Part shown: positions 46,526 through 56,698 of the stretch, piece by piece
Layout: each line of letters opens with the position of its first letter
Position numbering within the stretch: position 1 is the stretch's first letter
Assembly: GCF_000422965.1 (NCBI RefSeq)
Contig: NZ_AUHB01000001.1
Span: 558,001 to 622,000, forward strand
From: Pleomorphomonas oryzae DSM 16300
GTDB taxonomy: Bacteria > Pseudomonadota > Alphaproteobacteria > Rhizobiales > Pleomorphomonadaceae
Length of the DNA: 64,000 nt
Direction of reading: 5' to 3'
Notes under the pieces: model-generated
Told to the model about the DNA's origin: nothing
Database searches by the model: none
The model's input: the letters and a program-made list of their open reading frames with translations, nothing else
Made by a program: the position numbers and the translations under genes

Positions 46526-47215
46526 CTAAGCGAGGCACGTAGCCTTGCCGAGGTCGGTGTTGAGGCCGGAGAGATCCTGCTTCTGGTTGTCGAGGGTGAG
46601 CGTCCCCGGCGTCAGCGTCGCCAGCGCCCGGCCGGAGTCCCCCTCCTTGGCCGGTTGGCTGACCGAGGGTGTCGGCGCGCTGACCTTGCCGTCAAAGCCG
46701 ATGCCGACGGAAAGGCCATAGCCGGATGACGACGCCTTGGAGACGTTGTCGAGGTTGGAATAGATCAGGTGATCAGCCGAAAGGGCGTTGTTGTCCCTGT
46801 CCGCTGACGAGGCGATGACACCGGCCTTGAGATCCACCCCGCCGCCGACCGCCACGTGATAGCCGCCGGCGCCGGCCACGATGCCACTCTCTTCGCCGAC
46901 GTTGGCAAAGTCGCCCTTCACCGTGCTGCGATTGGCGCCGACCGTGACGCCGCTCGACGAGATGCCGCCCGACACCGACGTGCTCTTCTCGCGATAGCGG
47001 GAGGCATCCTGCCGGCTTTCGATGGCAAGATCGCCCCCACGTTGGCGATCACCGTCTCGCCGGTCACCACCACGCCCTTCAGCGAGGTGTCGTTGCCGGA
47101 ATTCAGCGCCACCGTGCCGGTGCAAGTCACATGGCTGTCGAGCTCCTGGCTCGATGTCGCCGCCGTCTTGCTGTTGCTGTAGGCGGCGTTGGCACTGACC
47201 GACTCACTCTTGCCA
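46526..47215 (-). pseudogene. decayed partial copy of the TpsA/CdiA-like gene
   Basis: This piece is nearly the same as 49397-50062 inside the giant gene, in the same orientation: shared stretches include SSQELDSHVT, LNSGNDTSLKG, GAGGYHVAVGG and DLSGLNTDLGKA. One base is missing near 47045 compared with the intact copy, which breaks the frame, and it stops directly after LGKA. Upstream it runs into low-GC DNA after the putative immunity gene. Extra partial cdiA copies downstream of a CDI locus are known as orphan modules; this one has lost its toxin part. Confidence 0.8.
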
Positions 47216-47309
47216 ACAGAACGCCCGCTTGGCTCTTCAAGAGAAGTATATTTTATACAAAGCCGCTATCAAGAATTTTTGATATCAATTCATTTACAAA
47301 CATAAATTA

Positions 47310-47810
47310 TTACCTCAACAATAATTCATATACTTTAATTCGAAAAGGCCACATCCCTTCCGTTTGCTCACCAAATAAAGATAAAAAATCAATTTTCGAC
47401 ATTCTTTTGTGTACTTTTTCTTCCGTTGGACTCCCGTCAAGGGCATAGGTCTCCCCGCATCGATCACAGCACAAAAGAATATGGCCAAGCCTATCTTGGC
47501 CGTAGAATGTACGAGCATCACCGCAGCATGGCGGCTCAAAATCCGAAAATAGGAAGAAGTACTCTTCTAAAAGACGCGACAAATTGAAAACAAAATCAGA
47601 TCCCTTACCATTCTCGAATATATTGTAGCTTCTATCTATCTGGTCCTGAGTGTCGTTGAACGGACAAAACTCAAATACATCTTCCGTCGAGAAATTCTTG
47701 TGTCCAATCTTCTCTATGTAATCCTCAGCCTCTCGCAGTTTCTCTCTGCGCAGTCTCGATACATAGCCAAGAAAGAATGAAAGTTGATCTCGACGCGAGT
47801 TAAGCTTCAT
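47310..47810 (-). CDS. putative immunity protein to the TpsA/CdiA C-terminal toxin
   Basis: 166 residues with no relation I recognise. It starts nine bases after the giant gene's stop, with TTAGGAAA overlapping that stop as ribosome site. GC is very low (18 of 60 in 47581-47640), unlike the GC-rich neighbours. It is cytosolic, mixed charged, with a PPCCGDA plus LLCCDRCGETYAL segment that looks like a small zinc-binding ribbon. Position, size and composition are those of a CdiI immunity gene. The function is inferred from context only. Confidence 0.65.
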   Translation of the reverse strand: MKLNSRRDQLSFFLGYVSRLRREKLREAEDYIEKIGHKNFSTEDVFEFCPFNDTQDQIDRSYNIFENGKGSDFVFNLSRLLEEYFFLFSDFEPPCCGDARTFYGQDRLGHILLCCDRCGETYALDGSPTEEKVHKRMSKIDFLSLFGEQTEGMWPFRIKVYELLLR

Positions 47811-47819
47811 TTTAATTTC

Positions 47820-50800
47820 CTAAGGCACAGGATAAGCCGTGATTAAATTACCCGCCATATCAGTCTGAATTGTTATTCGCGACGTCGGTAAACCGCCTTG
47901 CGACTGCCTTACGGTTCCCACGACCTGCCCCACGTCAACGGTCCTCACATATGTTGGCGTTCCATTTATCATTTTTACCTCCGAAACCGGAGCGGAGACC
48001 ACAGGCCGAGACTGTAAAATTCCCCTGATATCAGTCTGCGACAAGGTAAATTGGCTCTGTGAATTTGTTCCGCCAAAATGACGCGATACTACATGGTCCC
48101 ACCCCGCAGCGACGGGATTACCTGCCTCATTAAGCGGCGTGTACCGAGATGAACCATTGGCAAGATTTATCCGTGACTGGACGCGTCCCGGAACAACCAA
48201 CGGTACTCCGCCGCCCGACGCTGTTTGTGGCGGAACAAATGTCTCCCCGTCGAGCTTCTTAAGGGCTTCAGCGGCGGCACCAGCTCTTTTAGCATTGATC
48301 GCAAAGCTATAGATACCTTCGCCGGCTGTAACGAAAATAACACCCGCATCAACATAGGCCTGATACTTCTCCGCTTCCTCCTGCGACATCCCCTTTTTGA
48401 CCAACGCTTGCACCAATGCGCTCTTGGCTTCTTCTCCGCTGATTGCCTGCTGCACATTGCCATAAAGGTGATTACCGCTTCCAGCAGCGGCGATCAGACC
48501 CGCGATGCAGGCCGCCGTTCCCGCGCCGCTCCCACAAACTGCGAAGCCACCGACCACGCCAAGTGCGCTTGCCAAGCCGTTAATAGTACCCTCTTTACTC
48601 GTAATGTCGGCAATGGCCGCCTTCTGAGCGGCTGCCGGCGACACGCTTCCGTCAAGAACACCTTTGTAATGGTCAGCAAGAATATGATCATAGTCAAAGA
48701 CAGACTGCTTGACACTGAACACGCCCGCACCGTCACCTAAGTACTTTCCGAAGGAATTATCTTTATCGATGGCATTGGCGAAATCTATGAGATCGCTGAT
48801 TTGCTGACGACAGCTAGCCGTCAGCGTGTCGCCCGAACATTCGGCGATTAGCTTGGCAGTATTCTCTGCAGACTTGTTTTGAAAGCCAATGACCTCTTGG
48901 GTCAGGCTAGCGATCTGCTCGGGGGTACAGTTGCCTCCAGCGCTGGTGCAAGCTGCCAGTCTGGCGGCGGCAACCTTGGCCTTGTCGAGCTGTTCGTGAG
49001 TCAGGTAGTTGAAATTGACATTATCAATCGCCGTCGCCGCCCCGGTCTGACCGCCGACAGCCGCGCCGACCATGACCGCCACCCATTGGGTGATCGCCTT
49101 TCGATCGGGGTCGGAGAGGTTCGGGTTGGCCTTCAGCACCTCCTGGAGGACGCCGTTGGCGATCTCGCTGGCTGCGCCGGCCACCGCTCCGGCGGCGATA
49201 TCGCCACCGGCCAGCTTGGCGACAATCGCTCCCACCGCCGTGTGTAGGGCTATCTTCTCCGGCGAGCCTTCGGCAAAATGGAGTTGGTTCGACAGGTCAC
49301 CGGCTAGCCCGTTGAGCAGTTCCGACAGTGCCGCCGCGCTTTCCTGCTTGGCCTTCAGGCGGTCGATGTCATAGGGCGTGACGGTGGTGTTGGCCTTGCC
49401 GAGATCGGTGTTGAGGCCGGAGAGATCCTGCTTTTGGTTGTCGAGGGTGAGCGCACCCGGCGTCAGCGTCGCCAGCGCCCGGCCGGAGTCTTCCTCCTTG
49501 GCCGGCTGGCTGACCGAGGGTGTCGGCGCGCTGACCTTGCCGTCAAAGCCGATGCCGACCGAAAGGCCGAAGCCGGACGACGACGCGTTGGAGACGTTGT
49601 CGAGGTTGGAATAGGTCAGGTGATCGGCCGAAAGGGCGTTGTTGCTCTTGTCCGCTGACGAGGCGATCACGCCGGCCTTGAGGTCCACCGCACCGCCGAC
49701 CGCCACGTGATAGCCGCCGGCGCCGGCCACGATGCCGCTCTGCTCGGCGACGTTGGCAAAGTCGCCGTTCACCGTGCTCCGGCTGGCGCCGACCGTCACG
49801 CCGCTCGACGAGATCCCGCCCGACATCGAGGTGCTCTTCTCGCGATAGCGCGAGGCATCCTGCTGGCTTTCGATGGCAAGGTCGCCGCCCACGTTGGCGA
49901 TCACCGTGCCGCCGGTCACCACCGCGCCCTTCAGCGAGGTGTCGTTGCCGGAATTCAGCGCCACCGTGCCGGTGCCGGTCACATGGCTGTCGAGCTCCTG
50001 GCTCGATGTCGCCGCCGTCTTGCCGGTGCTGTAGGCGGCGTTGGCACTGATCGACCCGCTGGCCAGATCCATGCCAACGCTGGCGCTCTTCGAGGTCGAG
50101 GAGCTGTCGGTCCTGCTGGTCGATTGGGCGCTCGACAGCGAGATATCCTTGGCAGCGCTCAGGAGAACATTGCCGGCGCTGGCGTCGGCCGTCGCCACCG
50201 GCTGACCGTTGGCGTTGAAGCCGGCGGCGATCTGCGCGCCGGTGCCGGTGATCGAACCTTCCTCGGCGCTGATCGCCGTCGAGCCGCCGCTGACCAGCGA
50301 GGTGACGACCGGCGTCGACGAGGAGACCGTCGTCTTGCTCTTCTGAGAACTCGCCCCCACCGACAGGCTGACCGAACCGAGACCGGACGCCTGCATGCCC
50401 TGCCAGTCGGTGAGGCCGTTGATCTTGCTGAGGTCGAGGCCGCCGGTGGCTTGCCCTACGCCATCGGCCGGAGCCGTTGGCGTGACGGCCTTGTAGCCCT
50501 GATAGATGGCCAGCGCCGCCGGCGCGGCGGCATAGGCGCCGTTGTCGCCGCCGAGCTTGCCGGCTGCGTCGACCAGCTTCTCACCCGCGCCGATCAGCTT
50601 GGAGGAGACCGACAGCGTGACGCCGGCGAACATTTCCGAATGCAGGCGGGCGTAGTCGGTCTGGTCGGCGGCCGCCAGAAGATTGACGTCGCGCCCGGCC
50701 GTTACGGCGAGATCGCGTCCGGCCGAGGCATTCGTCGCCTGAAGGTTGGCATCACGCCCCGCGTCGATGGTCAGGTCGCGGCCGGCCTTCAGCACCGACA

Positions 50801-53800
50801 CCGCGTTGGTGTCGGCCGACTGCTGCGTGCGGTCGTCGGTCTTCTTGACGCCGATGCCGACCGACAACGAGCCGTTGCCGGCCGAGAAGGACAGGCCGAA
50901 GCCGGAACGCTTGGTCTCCGAGGAAGAACTGCTGGCCTCGGCGCCGGGGGTGACGTTGACGTCCCGCGCCGCGATCAGCTTCAGGTCATTGCCGGCTTCG
51001 ACTTGCGAGCCGATGATGCCGATATCGGTGCCCGTCGCCTTCAGCGTCACGTCGGTTCCGGCCTTGAGAGTGGAGCCGACATTGTCGATGGAAGTACCGG
51101 TGTTGGTGGTTGCCTTCGAGCCGTAGAGCGACACGAAACCGCCGCCCGAGCCGACGAACAGGCCGCTCTTCTTCTGGCTGGAACTGGCAGCGTGGGTTTC
51201 CTCGGCGCCGATCACCGAAACGCTGGCGCCGGTGACGTCGATCGCCTTGCCCGCGTCGAGGCTGGAGCCGGAGATGGCCGCCGCCTCGCCCGCCTTCAGC
51301 GCAATGTTGCCCGACGCCTTGAGCTCACTGCCGACGGTCGTTTCGTCATAGGAGGACGAGGTCTTGGCCGAGGCGGACAGGAAGCCCTTGTCCGCCATGC
51401 CGGAACTGCGGCCAGCCGTATCGATGGCCGAGGCGACCACCACGTCGCGCCCGGCGGTGACCGTGAGATCGGCAGGACCTGCCGTGCCGGCCGTCAGGTT
51501 GGACGCGGAAACGGTCGCGTCGCGTCCGGCCTCGATGCTAAGGCCACCGCCGGCCGTCACCGACGAGGAGCGTACGGTGCTGGTCTCCGAGCTCCTGTCG
51601 ATATTGACCTTGGTGCCGAACAGGCCACCCGACTTGATGTTGAGCTTCAGGTCCTGGCTTGCCCGGTCCTCGACAGAGGCGATGGACACGTCGCCCCCGG
51701 CCTTCAGGCTCGCCGTGCCTCCGGCCGTCGCGGTGACGCCGGTCAGCGTCAGGTCGTTGCCGGCCGAGAGTGCAAGGTTGCCGCCGGCCGCGAGTGAGGC
51801 GAGCGTGTTGGTCGCCGTGGCCGCGCGGTCGTAGCCGCCACGGATGGCGTCGTTGCGGCTGGTCTCGAGCCGCAAGGCTCCGATGTCGATGCCGGCGCCG
51901 GCGGTGACGGTCATGGCGCCGCCGGAGGCAAACTGCCCGCCGGTGGAGGTGACGGCGCCGGCCGCATCGAGCAGCAGCCCGCCCTTGGCCTCGATCCGCG
52001 CCGTCTGTTGCGCCCGGTCGGCGAAGCCGTTGGCGTAGAGATCCCGCTGGGCGGCTGTGGCGTTGGCGATCGACGCAGCCTTGATGGTCACATTGTCGCC
52101 GCTCACCGTACCAGAACGGTTGGTGAAGGCGCCGCCGGCGTTGATGATCAGATCGCCACCGGCAAACAGGCTGCCGCCGTCGTTGAGCAGCGAGTTGGTA
52201 GCGCCCATGGCAAGGCGGCTGCTCGAGGAAACGGCGCCGGAGTTGCGCACGTCGGCCGCTGCGACGGTCACCGAACCGCCCCGGATCTCAGCGCTGGCGA
52301 GGTTGACGTTCTCGGCTGTCGCCTTGGCAAGATAGAGGCGCGGAACCAACGCCTCGCGGCCGTTCACCGTCGTCTTTTCCATCCAGACGATGTCGGTGGT
52401 GAGCTTGGCGACCTGATCGGCCGACAGCGCCACGCCGGGCGCCAGATTGAGCGCGCTCTGCGCGGCGAGCGCGTTGTCATAGAGCGCCCGCATCATCTCC
52501 TGTGGATCGAGCGACGCGCCGAGGGAACGCTTACCGGTCGCGTCGAAGATCTGGTTCTCGACGAGGCGATACTCGAAATAGGAGTCGCCGAGGCGCTTCA
52601 GCGTGGCCTCCGGCTGGTAGCCGCTGAGGCGACTCAGGAAATAGTCCGAGCCGAGGTACTTCGAGGGATCGATGAACTGGGAACGCGTCTCGATCAGATA
52701 GGGCATGTCCGGCGAGGCGGCGGCCCCGAAGGTGGCGCCACGGCCGCTCAGCGCATCGATGCTGACGGCGAGCCGGTCGAGCGGCACGCTGGCACTGGGG
52801 GTAGCGCCGGCGGAGGGGGCGGAAGCCGCAAGCGAAGTGGCCGGACGGCCGGAGGAAAGCCCCGTCTGCCCCACGCCGCCACGCACGGCATTGTTGTTCA
52901 GATAGCCCGTGACATTGGCGTCGAGCAAACCGCCCGCTTCGATGGTGCCGAACAGCGAACTATAGGTGCGGGTGGCCGTACTCTCGTCATGGGTGGTCCA
53001 CGTCCGCGTGCCGTGGGAGGTGCAGTGGCCAAAAACCTTGTGCTTGCAGTAGCGCTGGGAGTTCAGCGTGGCGATATCGGTGACCGTGATCTCGACAAGG
53101 TCACGCCCTTCGTTGAGAACCGTGTCGGCGCGGATCTTGAGATCGCCGGCCGCCGAGATCAGGCCATAGCTGTTGGCGAGCGAGCCGGCATCGATGTCGA
53201 GCTTGGCGCCGGACAGGATCTGCCCGGCGGCGCCGGCCGGGTCGGCCTTCTCGCGGCTGGTGGTCACGGTGGTGGTGACGTTGCCATCGGCGGTGACGAT
53301 GGGATCGTCGGTTTCGGTGACGACGGCGGCGCTGCCGAGACGGGCGTTGCTGATGGCGTCCGCCTTCAGCACCATGTTGCCGGATGTCGCCTCGATCAGG
53401 CCGGAGGTGTTGACGATGCCAGCCGCACGATTGCCGCTGAGACCTGCAATGGAGAGGTCCTGCTCGGCAACGACGTCGGCGTTGGTGTTGGTGAAGGTGC
53501 CGCCAAGAGCGTAGTCGGCCGAGCCGCCGGCGTAGAGCAGACCGGTGTTGTCGAGATTGCCGGTGAGAAGCAGCGACACATCGCCGTCGGCCGATCCGAG
53601 CTGGCCGGCGTTGCTGAGCGAGGCGGCAGCAAAGGCCAGGCCGCGTGCGCCGTTGACGACGCCGTCCGCCGTATTGGTCACGCCATCCAGGGCGCCGCCG
53701 CCCGCACCGGCCAGTGTCAGTGTGCCGAGCGCGGCGAGCTTGCCGGAATTGTTGAGGCCGGTGATGCCGGTCAGCGTCAGATCGCCATGCGCCGACAGCT

Positions 53801-55856
53801 CGCCCCTGTTGGCAAGCGCCCCAGCCAAGACGAGCGAGGTGGCGCCGCTCGTCGCGGTCAGCGTTCCCCCGTTATCAAGTGTCGCGGCGCTCAAGGTGAC
53901 GTCGCCGCCCTGCAAGGTGCCGGCGTTGCGGGCGTCGCCGCCGATCGTCGCCGTCAGGCCATCGGTTGCGGCCAGCGTGCCGCTGTTGGTCAGCGACCCG
54001 GCGGAAAGCGTCAGCGTTGCAAGGCCGCTGATGCTGCCGTCGTTGTTCGCAACACCGCCCACCTTCACCTTCAGCACGCCGCCCTCTGCGGCGATCGCTC
54101 CGGCATTGGCGAGTTGGCCCGCGGTGAGTTCGACGCCATTGCCACCGGCTATCGTTCCACTGGCGGCGTTGGTCAGTGTCCCCATGGCGGTAACCGACAC
54201 ATGGTCGAGCGACAGGATGCGCCCGGAATTGTCGAGATCGCCGGCCGACAGCACGGTCGTACTGCCATTGCTCTGCGCCGCGCCGGAGAAGGCAAGTGTG
54301 CCGGCCGTCGTCTCAAGGCGTGCGTTGGCCACAGCCGACAGGCTGGCGTCGGCGGACAGGCGCGCAGCGCGGGCCAGCAGATCGCCGCCGGCGGCGAAGC
54401 GGCCACCGGTGATCTGCAGGTCGCCGGAAAACAGAAGCTGGATATTGCCCGCGGCGCTGACCTGACCGTTGGCCGCCTTGACGGTGCCGCTCTCGATGGT
54501 GATGGCACCGCGCGAGCGCAGGCTGTCGCCGCCAGTGTCGTCGGCCCGATCGAGATCGACGAGGCCGGCCGAGATCGACAGGAGACCGCCGGCGGCGAGG
54601 CGGCCGCTGCCGGCCGTCAGTCGATCGGCCGTCACGCTGAGGGTGCCGCTGGTGCCGAGCGTACCGCCGGCATCCATGCCGGACGCGGCGAGCGCGCCGG
54701 CGCCGAGCGTCACCTCGGAGGCGGAGAGGCTGGCATCGCCCTTGGCCGCCACGACGGCGGCGTCGGCAACCTCAACGGCCGTCCGGCCCTCCAGAACCAC
54801 CGCGTCTTCGGAAAACAGCGTGGTCTCCACCTTGACCGCGTTGCCGGTGGAGCGAACGGTCGCCGGACCCTTGGCGTAGGCCTTGCCGAGGGTGAGCTTG
54901 CCATCGGCGGACAGGGTCATGGCGCCGGCATTGGCCGCCATGTCGCCCTGCATGTTGACGCCCGAGCCCTGCTCGGTGGCGATCAGCTTGATGCGGCCGG
55001 CATACATGCCACCGAGTGCCGACGAGTCGATGGCGAGCGCCGGCTCGTTGCCGTCGGAGGCAAGCGGCGTGACGAGGCCGCTGGCATAGGCATAGGAATT
55101 CCGCCCAGCGATCAGGTTGAGATCGCCACCCGCCTTGACCGGCCCGTCCACCGTGATGGTTCGTGACACGATGTCGAACAGCGTCGAGCGGCTGAAATCA
55201 CCACCGTTGGCGCCAATGGCGACATCGCCGCCTTCTACCTTGAGCCCGGACAGCGCGCCGTCCGGCCCAAGTTCTGGCTTGCCGGTGGAAAGCGTCGCCC
55301 GCGGCGTGTTGATGAAGCCGCAGCCGTTGCAAGTAAGGCCGTTGGGGTTGGCGATCACCACGTCGGCCGCCGTGCCGTTGACCTCCGTCGCGCCTTCCAG
55401 CAGCGACCGGCGGGCACCGGTCACTTCGTTGAGGATGACGCGGGCCGGACCGCTGCCCCTGAGATTGGCATTGCCCGGCACAAGACCGCCGAGTTCGGAG
55501 CGCGCCAAGTCCTGGTTGGAGTTGTTGAGGATCAGACCGGGCGTACCGACGTTGAAGTCGCTGTACTTGTTATGCGAAAGACCGGCGCCGTTGGGCGCGA
55601 CGATATCGACGAGCGGCACGCCGTTGCTGGCCGCGCCGACCTTCGGCTGATTGGCGGCAGCGGCTGATGGGTCGGCCTGGACCACAGCCGGAACGGATTG
55701 CGCCTGGACAAGCGCCGGCTCGAAGGCCAGCAGGAAGCTCAGCAGGGCCGCCATCGCCCGGCTGAGGCCGGAGAGAAGAGGCTGTGGGTTCGCGAAAGCA
55801 AAACGACGTGACGCCCCGTTGCTCTGCAACATCGAAGTCTTCTTAAGCGTCGTCAT
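47820..55856 (-). CDS. TpsA/CdiA-like filamentous exoprotein with C-terminal toxin module
   Basis: 2678 residues. An extended signal region (1-52) precedes the TPS secretion domain (about 55-300), which has NPNGLTCNGCGF at 170-181. The long middle is beta-helical filamentous-haemagglutinin repeats with many N-SG-x-L-x-A units (about 600-900) and haemagglutinin repeats (about 1350-2150). NYLTHEQL at 2283 marks the pretoxin region, followed by a helical, glycine-rich part with a hydrophobic segment. The last 130 residues (coded 47820-48212) hold WDHVVSRHFGG, TLSQTDIRGILQS and GNLITAYPVP and are probably the toxin. ATG at 55856 follows GGGAAGA. The C-terminal end is richer in A+T than the rest. 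RNase activity of an EndoU/barnase-like fold is possible but unproven. Confidence 0.85.
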   Translation of the reverse strand: MTTLKKTSMLQSNGASRRFAFANPQPLLSGLSRAMAALLSFLLAFEPALVQAQSVPAVVQADPSAAAANQPKVGAASNGVPLVDIVAPNGAGLSHNKYSDFNVGTPGLILNNSNQDLARSELGGLVPGNANLRGSGPARVILNEVTGARRSLLEGATEVNGTAADVVIANPNGLTCNGCGFINTPRATLSTGKPELGPDGALSGLKVEGGDVAIGANGGDFSRSTLFDIVSRTITVDGPVKAGGDLNLIAGRNSYAYASGLVTPLASDGNEPALAIDSSALGGMYAGRIKLIATEQGSGVNMQGDMAANAGAMTLSADGKLTLGKAYAKGPATVRSTGNAVKVETTLFSEDAVVLEGRTAVEVADAAVVAAKGDASLSASEVTLGAGALAASGMDAGGTLGTSGTLSVTADRLTAGSGRLAAGGLLSISAGLVDLDRADDTGGDSLRSRGAITIESGTVKAANGQVSAAGNIQLLFSGDLQITGGRFAAGGDLLARAARLSADASLSAVANARLETTAGTLAFSGAAQSNGSTTVLSAGDLDNSGRILSLDHVSVTAMGTLTNAASGTIAGGNGVELTAGQLANAGAIAAEGGVLKVKVGGVANNDGSISGLATLTLSAGSLTNSGTLAATDGLTATIGGDARNAGTLQGGDVTLSAATLDNGGTLTATSGATSLVLAGALANRGELSAHGDLTLTGITGLNNSGKLAALGTLTLAGAGGGALDGVTNTADGVVNGARGLAFAAASLSNAGQLGSADGDVSLLLTGNLDNTGLLYAGGSADYALGGTFTNTNADVVAEQDLSIAGLSGNRAAGIVNTSGLIEATSGNMVLKADAISNARLGSAAVVTETDDPIVTADGNVTTTVTTSREKADPAGAAGQILSGAKLDIDAGSLANSYGLISAAGDLKIRADTVLNEGRDLVEITVTDIATLNSQRYCKHKVFGHCTSHGTRTWTTHDESTATRTYSSLFGTIEAGGLLDANVTGYLNNNAVRGGVGQTGLSSGRPATSLAASAPSAGATPSASVPLDRLAVSIDALSGRGATFGAAASPDMPYLIETRSQFIDPSKYLGSDYFLSRLSGYQPEATLKRLGDSYFEYRLVENQIFDATGKRSLGASLDPQEMMRALYDNALAAQSALNLAPGVALSADQVAKLTTDIVWMEKTTVNGREALVPRLYLAKATAENVNLASAEIRGGSVTVAAADVRNSGAVSSSSRLAMGATNSLLNDGGSLFAGGDLIINAGGAFTNRSGTVSGDNVTIKAASIANATAAQRDLYANGFADRAQQTARIEAKGGLLLDAAGAVTSTGGQFASGGAMTVTAGAGIDIGALRLETSRNDAIRGGYDRAATATNTLASLAAGGNLALSAGNDLTLTGVTATAGGTASLKAGGDVSIASVEDRASQDLKLNIKSGGLFGTKVNIDRSSETSTVRSSSVTAGGGLSIEAGRDATVSASNLTAGTAGPADLTVTAGRDVVVASAIDTAGRSSGMADKGFLSASAKTSSSYDETTVGSELKASGNIALKAGEAAAISGSSLDAGKAIDVTGASVSVIGAEETHAASSSQKKSGLFVGSGGGFVSLYGSKATTNTGTSIDNVGSTLKAGTDVTLKATGTDIGIIGSQVEAGNDLKLIAARDVNVTPGAEASSSSSETKRSGFGLSFSAGNGSLSVGIGVKKTDDRTQQSADTNAVSVLKAGRDLTIDAGRDANLQATNASAGRDLAVTAGRDVNLLAAADQTDYARLHSEMFAGVTLSVSSKLIGAGEKLVDAAGKLGGDNGAYAAAPAALAIYQGYKAVTPTAPADGVGQATGGLDLSKINGLTDWQGMQASGLGSVSLSVGASSQKSKTTVSSSTPVVTSLVSGGSTAISAEEGSITGTGAQIAAGFNANGQPVATADASAGNVLLSAAKDISLSSAQSTSRTDSSSTSKSASVGMDLASGSISANAAYSTGKTAATSSQELDSHVTGTGTVALNSGNDTSLKGAVVTGGTVIANVGGDLAIESQQDASRYREKSTSMSGGISSSGVTVGASRSTVNGDFANVAEQSGIVAGAGGYHVAVGGAVDLKAGVIASSADKSNNALSADHLTYSNLDNVSNASSSGFGLSVGIGFDGKVSAPTPSVSQPAKEEDSGRALATLTPGALTLDNQKQDLSGLNTDLGKANTTVTPYDIDRLKAKQESAAALSELLNGLAGDLSNQLHFAEGSPEKIALHTAVGAIVAKLAGGDIAAGAVAGAASEIANGVLQEVLKANPNLSDPDRKAITQWVAVMVGAAVGGQTGAATAIDNVNFNYLTHEQLDKAKVAAARLAACTSAGGNCTPEQIASLTQEVIGFQNKSAENTAKLIAECSGDTLTASCRQQISDLIDFANAIDKDNSFGKYLGDGAGVFSVKQSVFDYDHILADHYKGVLDGSVSPAAAQKAAIADITSKEGTINGLASALGVVGGFAVCGSGAGTAACIAGLIAAAGSGNHLYGNVQQAISGEEAKSALVQALVKKGMSQEEAEKYQAYVDAGVIFVTAGEGIYSFAINAKRAGAAAEALKKLDGETFVPPQTASGGGVPLVVPGRVQSRINLANGSSRYTPLNEAGNPVAAGWDHVVSRHFGGTNSQSQFTLSQTDIRGILQSRPVVSAPVSEVKMINGTPTYVRTVDVGQVVGTVRQSQGGLPTSRITIQTDMAGNLITAYPVP

Positions 55857-55924
55857 TATCGTTCTTCCCTTGATCTCCAAGCGTCTCTGTTCCGGTGCTC
55901 AATCCCGGCTAGAGCCGAGCTTCC

Positions 55925-56698
55925 TCACGGGTGAGTCAGTACGTTGTTGCTGATGGCGGTGGCGCATTGGTCGGCGATCCGCCGGACCTCGTTGTCGACA
56001 AAGCTTTGGCCTCCCGCGAGCACCGCGTTCAGCTCGTGTCCTTTGTCCTGCGGATCGGTGAAGCAGGTCGCGGAGGCGAGGAGTTCGCCCTTGCCCGCAT
56101 CGATCAGCGCGAAACGGCCGGCATAGCGGAAATGAACCTTCGGACCGCCGATCCACAAACCATTGCCCTGCGTCAGGCCCTCGTATTCAACGGGTGCGAA
56201 GTCGAGAACGAGGCCATCGAAGCCCTGCGCCTTGGCACCCGACGAAATGGCCGCGATGCGGCTCTTGTCTGGCCAGCCTTGTCGCCATTCGATGGGCTTC
56301 AGGGGAACCGAGAGGCTAGCTGCCGGCTTTGCCTGATACCGCTCGGCAAGGTCGGCGAGCAGCTTGTCTTCGACGATCTTCGCGGGATCGATCGACGGGA
56401 GCGACACCTTTGCAGCCTGCTCGCTGAGCCCGGTTGCCGCTCTGACAGAGGCATCGACCAGAAAGATCGCAACTGCAAATGCCGGCGCTTGGTTTTCAGT
56501 GCCTGGATTGCTGACGTCGATCCCGACTGCCATCGGCACAGATGGATTGCGCAGGGCGGCAACCGGCCGGTTGCCAATCTTTGCGGCATCGATGTCCAGC
56601 TTCTTGGTCTGAACGCACCCGGCGACCAACATTACGGCGGTGCATGCCATTGCGCCGGTGATGACGCGCCGGCTTTTGGTAAAGATTGTTATGGGCAT
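55925..56698 (-). CDS. lipoprotein of unknown function in the two-partner secretion operon
   Basis: 257 residues. Signal with lipobox VMLVAGC (lipid cysteine near 25). The mature part has no recognised domain: it looks like a mixed alpha/beta periplasmic protein (PVAALRNPSVPMAVGIDVSN, KPIEWRQGWPDKSRIAAISS, RRIADQCATAISNN at the end). It starts at the stop of the previous gene (TGATG) and ends 68 bases before the exoprotein start, so it belongs to the operon. A role in exoprotein export or anchoring is plausible only from context. Confidence 0.7.
   Translation of the reverse strand: MPITIFTKSRRVITGAMACTAVMLVAGCVQTKKLDIDAAKIGNRPVAALRNPSVPMAVGIDVSNPGTENQAPAFAVAIFLVDASVRAATGLSEQAAKVSLPSIDPAKIVEDKLLADLAERYQAKPAASLSVPLKPIEWRQGWPDKSRIAAISSGAKAQGFDGLVLDFAPVEYEGLTQGNGLWIGGPKVHFRYAGRFALIDAGKGELLASATCFTDPQDKGHELNAVLAGGQSFVDNEVRRIADQCATAISNNVLTHP

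Noticed and set aside
49400-54000. Repeated units that might be read as a CRISPR or tandem array
   Set aside because: They are in-frame beta-helix repeats of the exoprotein with variable spacing and sequence; no constant repeat and spacer pattern exists in the window.
52008-55166. A very long open frame (over 1000 codons) on the plus strand
   Set aside because: It is the antisense shadow of the GC-rich, repeat-containing exoprotein gene. No ribosome site, no homology, and arginine/glycine-rich composition typical of such shadows.
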